Shown piece by piece: positions 6,275-8,257 of a DNA stretch of 8,257 nucleotides; within the stretch, counting starts at the first letter, position 1, and each line of letters opens with the position of its first letter. The DNA is from Microcaldota archaeon (lineage in GTDB: Archaea; Micrarchaeota; Micrarchaeia; Burarchaeales; Burarchaeaceae), in contig QMVF01000027.1 of NCBI GenBank assembly GCA_003660965.1, positions 1 through 8,257 on the forward strand, written 5' to 3'. The translations under genes were made by a program, and so were the position numbers. The notes beneath the pieces were generated by a model. That model had not been told where the DNA came from, ran no database searches, and saw nothing but the letters and a program-made list of their open reading frames with translations.

Positions 6275-7153
6275 CTATTTCAGCATAATTTCCATACCAT
6301 CCTTTGCTATCTCTGCCTTATCAAATGCTTTTCGAGCTTCTTTAAGAAGCTCATCAACCTTTCCATACCTGTTACTTATATGCGTTATGATAAGCCTCTT
6401 CGCTCCTGCTCTCCTTGCAAGTTCGGCTGCATCTGCTACTGTAGAATGCTCCCTCTCATCAGCCTCCTCTCTTCTATCCTCTCCAAAAGTGCCCTCATGT
6501 ATAAGCAAATCCGCTCCCTTTGCTTCTTCCTCAACCCTTCTGCACGCTCGCGTATCCCCGCTGTAAACAATCTTTTTACCTTTTTTGGGCTTGGTAACTT
6601 CCTCGATTTTAACAGCTCTTCCTTCAACCTCTACCTCCCCCTTTCTCTCAAGCTCCCTAAACATCACTCCTTTGATTCCAAACCTATCGCACTTCTCCTT
6701 CTCAAAATTCCTCCGCTCATCTTCCTCCAGCACATAGCCTAATGCATTTCTCCCATGTTCAACTGGAAATGCCCTTACTGAAAATCCCTCGCCTTTGTAA
6801 ACCACACCCTCTCCAACCTCCTCCACTCTCAAGAATTCATAATTACAACCAAGCCCTTCCATTCGCCTTACCGTACCTCTTGGGCCATAGACAGTCAAAA
6901 TATCTTTCCTTCCAATCATATGCAGCGTATGACACAGGCCCGCAATTCCCAAATAATGATCTGCATGCAGGTGGGTTATGAATATGGCCTTAGTTTTGGC
7001 ATAGCTGAGTTTGTACTTCATCATCTGCCTCTGAGTTCCTTCACCGCAGTCAAAAAGATATACTTCCCCTTCATACCTTACCCCCATTGAACTCAAGTTC
7101 CTGCTCACGCTGGGCACACTTGCACTGGTCCCCAACATCACCACCCGAATCAT
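6275..7153 (-). CDS. rnz: Ribonuclease Z (tRNA 3'-end endonuclease, short form)
   Basis: A metallo-beta-lactamase-fold endonuclease that cuts pre-tRNAs after the discriminator base so that CCA can be added. The 292-residue length is that of the short tRNase Z(S). Seen: LGTSASVPSVSRNLSS (7-22; usual form GTSxxxPTxxRN), FDCGEGTQRQM (34-44), the zinc motif HLHADH (61-66), H133 in the FPVEHGRNALGYV strand, SGDT (198-201), HEGTF (219-223), HST (236-238) and THIS with H258. All expected metal ligands are present. The flexible-arm region (about 145-190) is Lys/Glu/Arg-rich. The start ATG at 7153 has no ribosome site but lies about 26 nt from a TATA box, so it is probably leaderless. It is the first gene of an operon with two MarC genes. 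It ends with TAG, and a TGA follows two codons later in frame. Confidence 0.95.
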   Translation of the reverse strand: MIRVVMLGTSASVPSVSRNLSSMGVRYEGEVYLFDCGEGTQRQMMKYKLSYAKTKAIFITHLHADHYLGIAGLCHTLHMIGRKDILTVYGPRGTVRRMEGLGCNYEFLRVEEVGEGVVYKGEGFSVRAFPVEHGRNALGYVLEEDERRNFEKEKCDRFGIKGVMFRELERKGEVEVEGRAVKIEEVTKPKKGKKIVYSGDTRACRRVEEEAKGADLLIHEGTFGEDRREEADEREHSTVADAAELARRAGAKRLIITHISNRYGKVDELLKEARKAFDKAEIAKDGMEIMLK

Positions 7154-7189
7154 GGTTAGGTTATAAAGTACAAGGTATAAAAACCGACC
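7154..7189. promoter_or_regulatory. Interlocked divergent promoters of RNase Z and OB-fold genes
   Basis: Only 36 bp separate two outward ATG codons. TTATAAAG (7161-7168) is centred about 26 nt before the plus-strand ATG at 7190. TTTTTATA on the minus strand (7176-7183) is centred about 26 nt before the minus-strand ATG at 7153. Each TATA box therefore lies between the other box and its own transcription start, so the promoters cross over. Neither start codon has a Shine-Dalgarno sequence, in keeping with leaderless mRNAs. The two initiation complexes should exclude one another (inference). Confidence 0.62.
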
Positions 7190-7576
7190 ATGGCCGCCCG
7201 GTTCGGCGATAAAGGACTTGCGGCATCTGCTTTGATATTGGCACTCATAGGCCTTCTACTTCTCTTTCTATATGCCCATAGCCTTGAGCCAAAGCACCTG
7301 AGCATCTCCTCCCTCAATCAGGAGCAGGAGGGAACTTATGTGGAAGTGATGGGTATGATTTCAGGCACCTCCTCCAGAGGCGGAAACGTTTTCCTCTATC
7401 TGTGCGATAAAAGCTGCATAACTGTGTTCATTCCAAGTTCACAAACAGACGATTTTGACATAAACCCGTATTTGATAAAAAAAGGAGACGGGCTCATAGT
7501 GCGGGGCACAGTAGAAATTTACAAAGGCGAACGCGAGCTAATCCCTTTAGGGTTTGATGGTTTGGAGCTGGTCTGA
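7190..7576 (+). CDS. Membrane-anchored OB-fold protein
   Basis: 128 residues: a short basic N-terminus (MAARFGDKG), one hydrophobic helix (about 11-29), then a small beta domain (about 46-127). The strand pattern GTYVEVMGMIS, NVFLYLCDKSCITVFIP, DGLIVRGTVEIYKG, ELIPL resembles the OB fold of the tRNA_anti/COG4085-like group. Positive charges before the helix suggest the N-terminus is inside and the OB domain outside the cell, so nucleic acid binding should not be assumed. C72 and C76 (CDKSC) could form a disulfide or bind a metal there. The gene is probably leaderless. Its TGA overlaps the ATG of the TctA-like gene by one base (TGATG, 7574-7578), with GGAG at 7564-7567 as ribosome site, so the two are coupled. 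The function is unknown; the OB-fold call is moderate. Confidence 0.75.
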   Translation: MAARFGDKGLAASALILALIGLLLLFLYAHSLEPKHLSISSLNQEQEGTYVEVMGMISGTSSRGGNVFLYLCDKSCITVFIPSSQTDDFDINPYLIKKGDGLIVRGTVEIYKGERELIPLGFDGLELV

Positions 7577-8257
7577 TGCTCGCCCTTCTTGGTCTGATAC
7601 TTGTAGGTCTGATTCTGGGCCTGCTCACTGGTTTCATTCCCGGCCTTCATCCAAACACCCTCGCCATCCTCCTTTCCAATTCAGGTATAGAGGGCAACCA
7701 CCTCTCCTATTTGATATTTGCAATTGCCTCCTCAGCAGCTGTGTTTGAAGCCTTTCGCGCAATCTTCCTTTAGATACCTGATTCCTCAACCGTTCTCACC
7801 CTTCTTCCAGGCCATAGGATGTTTATGCAGGGCAGGGGGTTTGAAGCAATCCGCATCTGCTCCTTTTCATTCATTCTATCTTCTCTCCTAGCCCTGCTGC
7901 TATTCCCCCTCTCCCTCCTGCTCTTCCCTCTATTCTACCAACTCATTGCACCACAAATGCACCATGCACTCATGCTCCTAAGCCTTTTTCTTCTGGCAAG
8001 CGAATCAAAGCTGCACAAAATAGCCTCCGCTCTTTTGTGCTTCCTGTTCTCCGGCCTTCTTGGAATCATCCTATTCACCTATCCTGTTGTAACTGAACCG
8101 CTCTTTCCCTCATTCGCAGGCCTTTTTGCAATAAGCGGGCTTGTACTAAGCATGTTCGACAAGCCAAAAACCCCTGCCCAAACCGATTCCAGCCCCCGCT
8201 TGCTTCCCCTCCTACCTGTGATTTTTATAGGAACTCTTCTCGCAGGCCTTTCAGATC
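7576..8257 (+). CDS. TctA-like (COG1784) membrane protein, 3' partial, one in-frame TAG
   Basis: A polytopic membrane protein related to TctA of tripartite tricarboxylate transporters; the archaeal branch (COG1784) has no known substrate. The first 65 codons give a helix and the signature LTGFIPGLHPNTLAILL (16-32), then IFL, followed by TAG at 7771-7773. The same frame then stays open for 161 codons to the window edge. It begins PDSSTVLTLLPGHRMFMQGRG (7777 onward), the next conserved block of the family, and continues through several Leu-rich helices. The reading frame thus encodes one gene with a single amber codon, not two genes. It could be a recent pseudogene, a sequence error, stop readthrough or a pyrrolysine codon. 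Restarting at ATG 7819 or 7825 would lose the PGHR block. Family members exceed 400 residues, so much of the C-terminal half lies beyond the window. Confidence 0.75.
7771..7773 (+). other. In-frame amber codon (TAG) inside the TctA-like gene
   Basis: Codon 66 of the frame begun at ATG 7576. Upstream and downstream parts are in the same phase and both carry family motifs, so a frameshift is not the cause. From memory of the family pattern F-L-G-x-P-D, the amber sits at a glycine position, which would need at least two base changes from any Gly codon. Confidence 0.85.

Noticed and set aside
7850..8000. Pyrimidine-rich tract as a possible structured or repeat element
   Set aside because: It is explained by Leu, Phe, Ser and Pro codons of membrane helices in the TctA-like gene; no repeat unit is seen.
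7774..8257. Separate second gene starting after the amber codon
   Set aside because: Same frame as the upstream part, no promoter or ribosome site, and the first available ATGs (7819, 7825) would discard the conserved PD...PGHR block.
1..8257. CRISPR array, insertion sequence, tRNA or rRNA gene, prophage or defence genes
   Set aside because: No spaced direct repeats, transposase motifs, terminal inverted repeats or tRNA/rRNA signatures were seen. Nearly all bases are in recognised housekeeping or membrane genes.

Overview
This window is archaeal chromosomal DNA. It carries a minimal 65-residue histone, a Hef-type helicase ending in a PCNA-binding motif, and a four-gene set that makes an inositol ether lipid precursor. 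Start codons sit about 26 nt downstream of TATA boxes, as expected for archaeal leaderless transcripts. Split or compact versions of archaeal genes (Hef without its nuclease half, a half-size EamA transporter, a 102-residue PadR protein) and very tight packing would suit a small-genome lineage such as a DPANN archaeon (Micrarchaeota or Diapherotrites-like). That placement is a guess, while the archaeal assignment is firm. Almost every base is coding. The only gaps longer than about 15 bp are three divergent promoter regions of roughly 36 to 55 bp, and there is no gene-free stretch over 300 bases.

Layout from left to right. 18-1553 (-): Hef-like DNA helicase. It is divergent from 1609-1806 (+), the histone, across one short promoter. 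1790-4735 (-) is a tightly coupled operon read right to left: myo-inositol-1-phosphate synthase, half-size EamA membrane protein, inositol-monophosphatase-family protein, CDP-alcohol phosphatidyltransferase. This matches the known archaetidylinositol route, in which glucose-6-phosphate becomes inositol-1-phosphate, which is joined to CDP-archaeol and then dephosphorylated, with a candidate transporter added. 4795-5103 (+) is a small PadR-type regulator divergent from that operon and probably controlling it. 5104-7153 (-) is a second operon: RNase Z followed by two MarC-family membrane proteins. 7190-8257 (+) is a pair, divergent from RNase Z: a membrane-anchored OB-fold protein, then a TctA-like (COG1784) membrane protein that runs off the window and carries one in-frame TAG.

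The points most worth a second look are: the single amber codon inside the conserved TctA-like gene; the loss of a conserved metal-binding Asp in the inositol-phosphatase homologue; the EamA half-transporter embedded in the inositol-lipid operon; the C-terminal PIP box on a nuclease-less Hef; and a repeated design in which divergent gene pairs share or interlock their TATA boxes. No CRISPR array, insertion sequence, tRNA or rRNA was seen.
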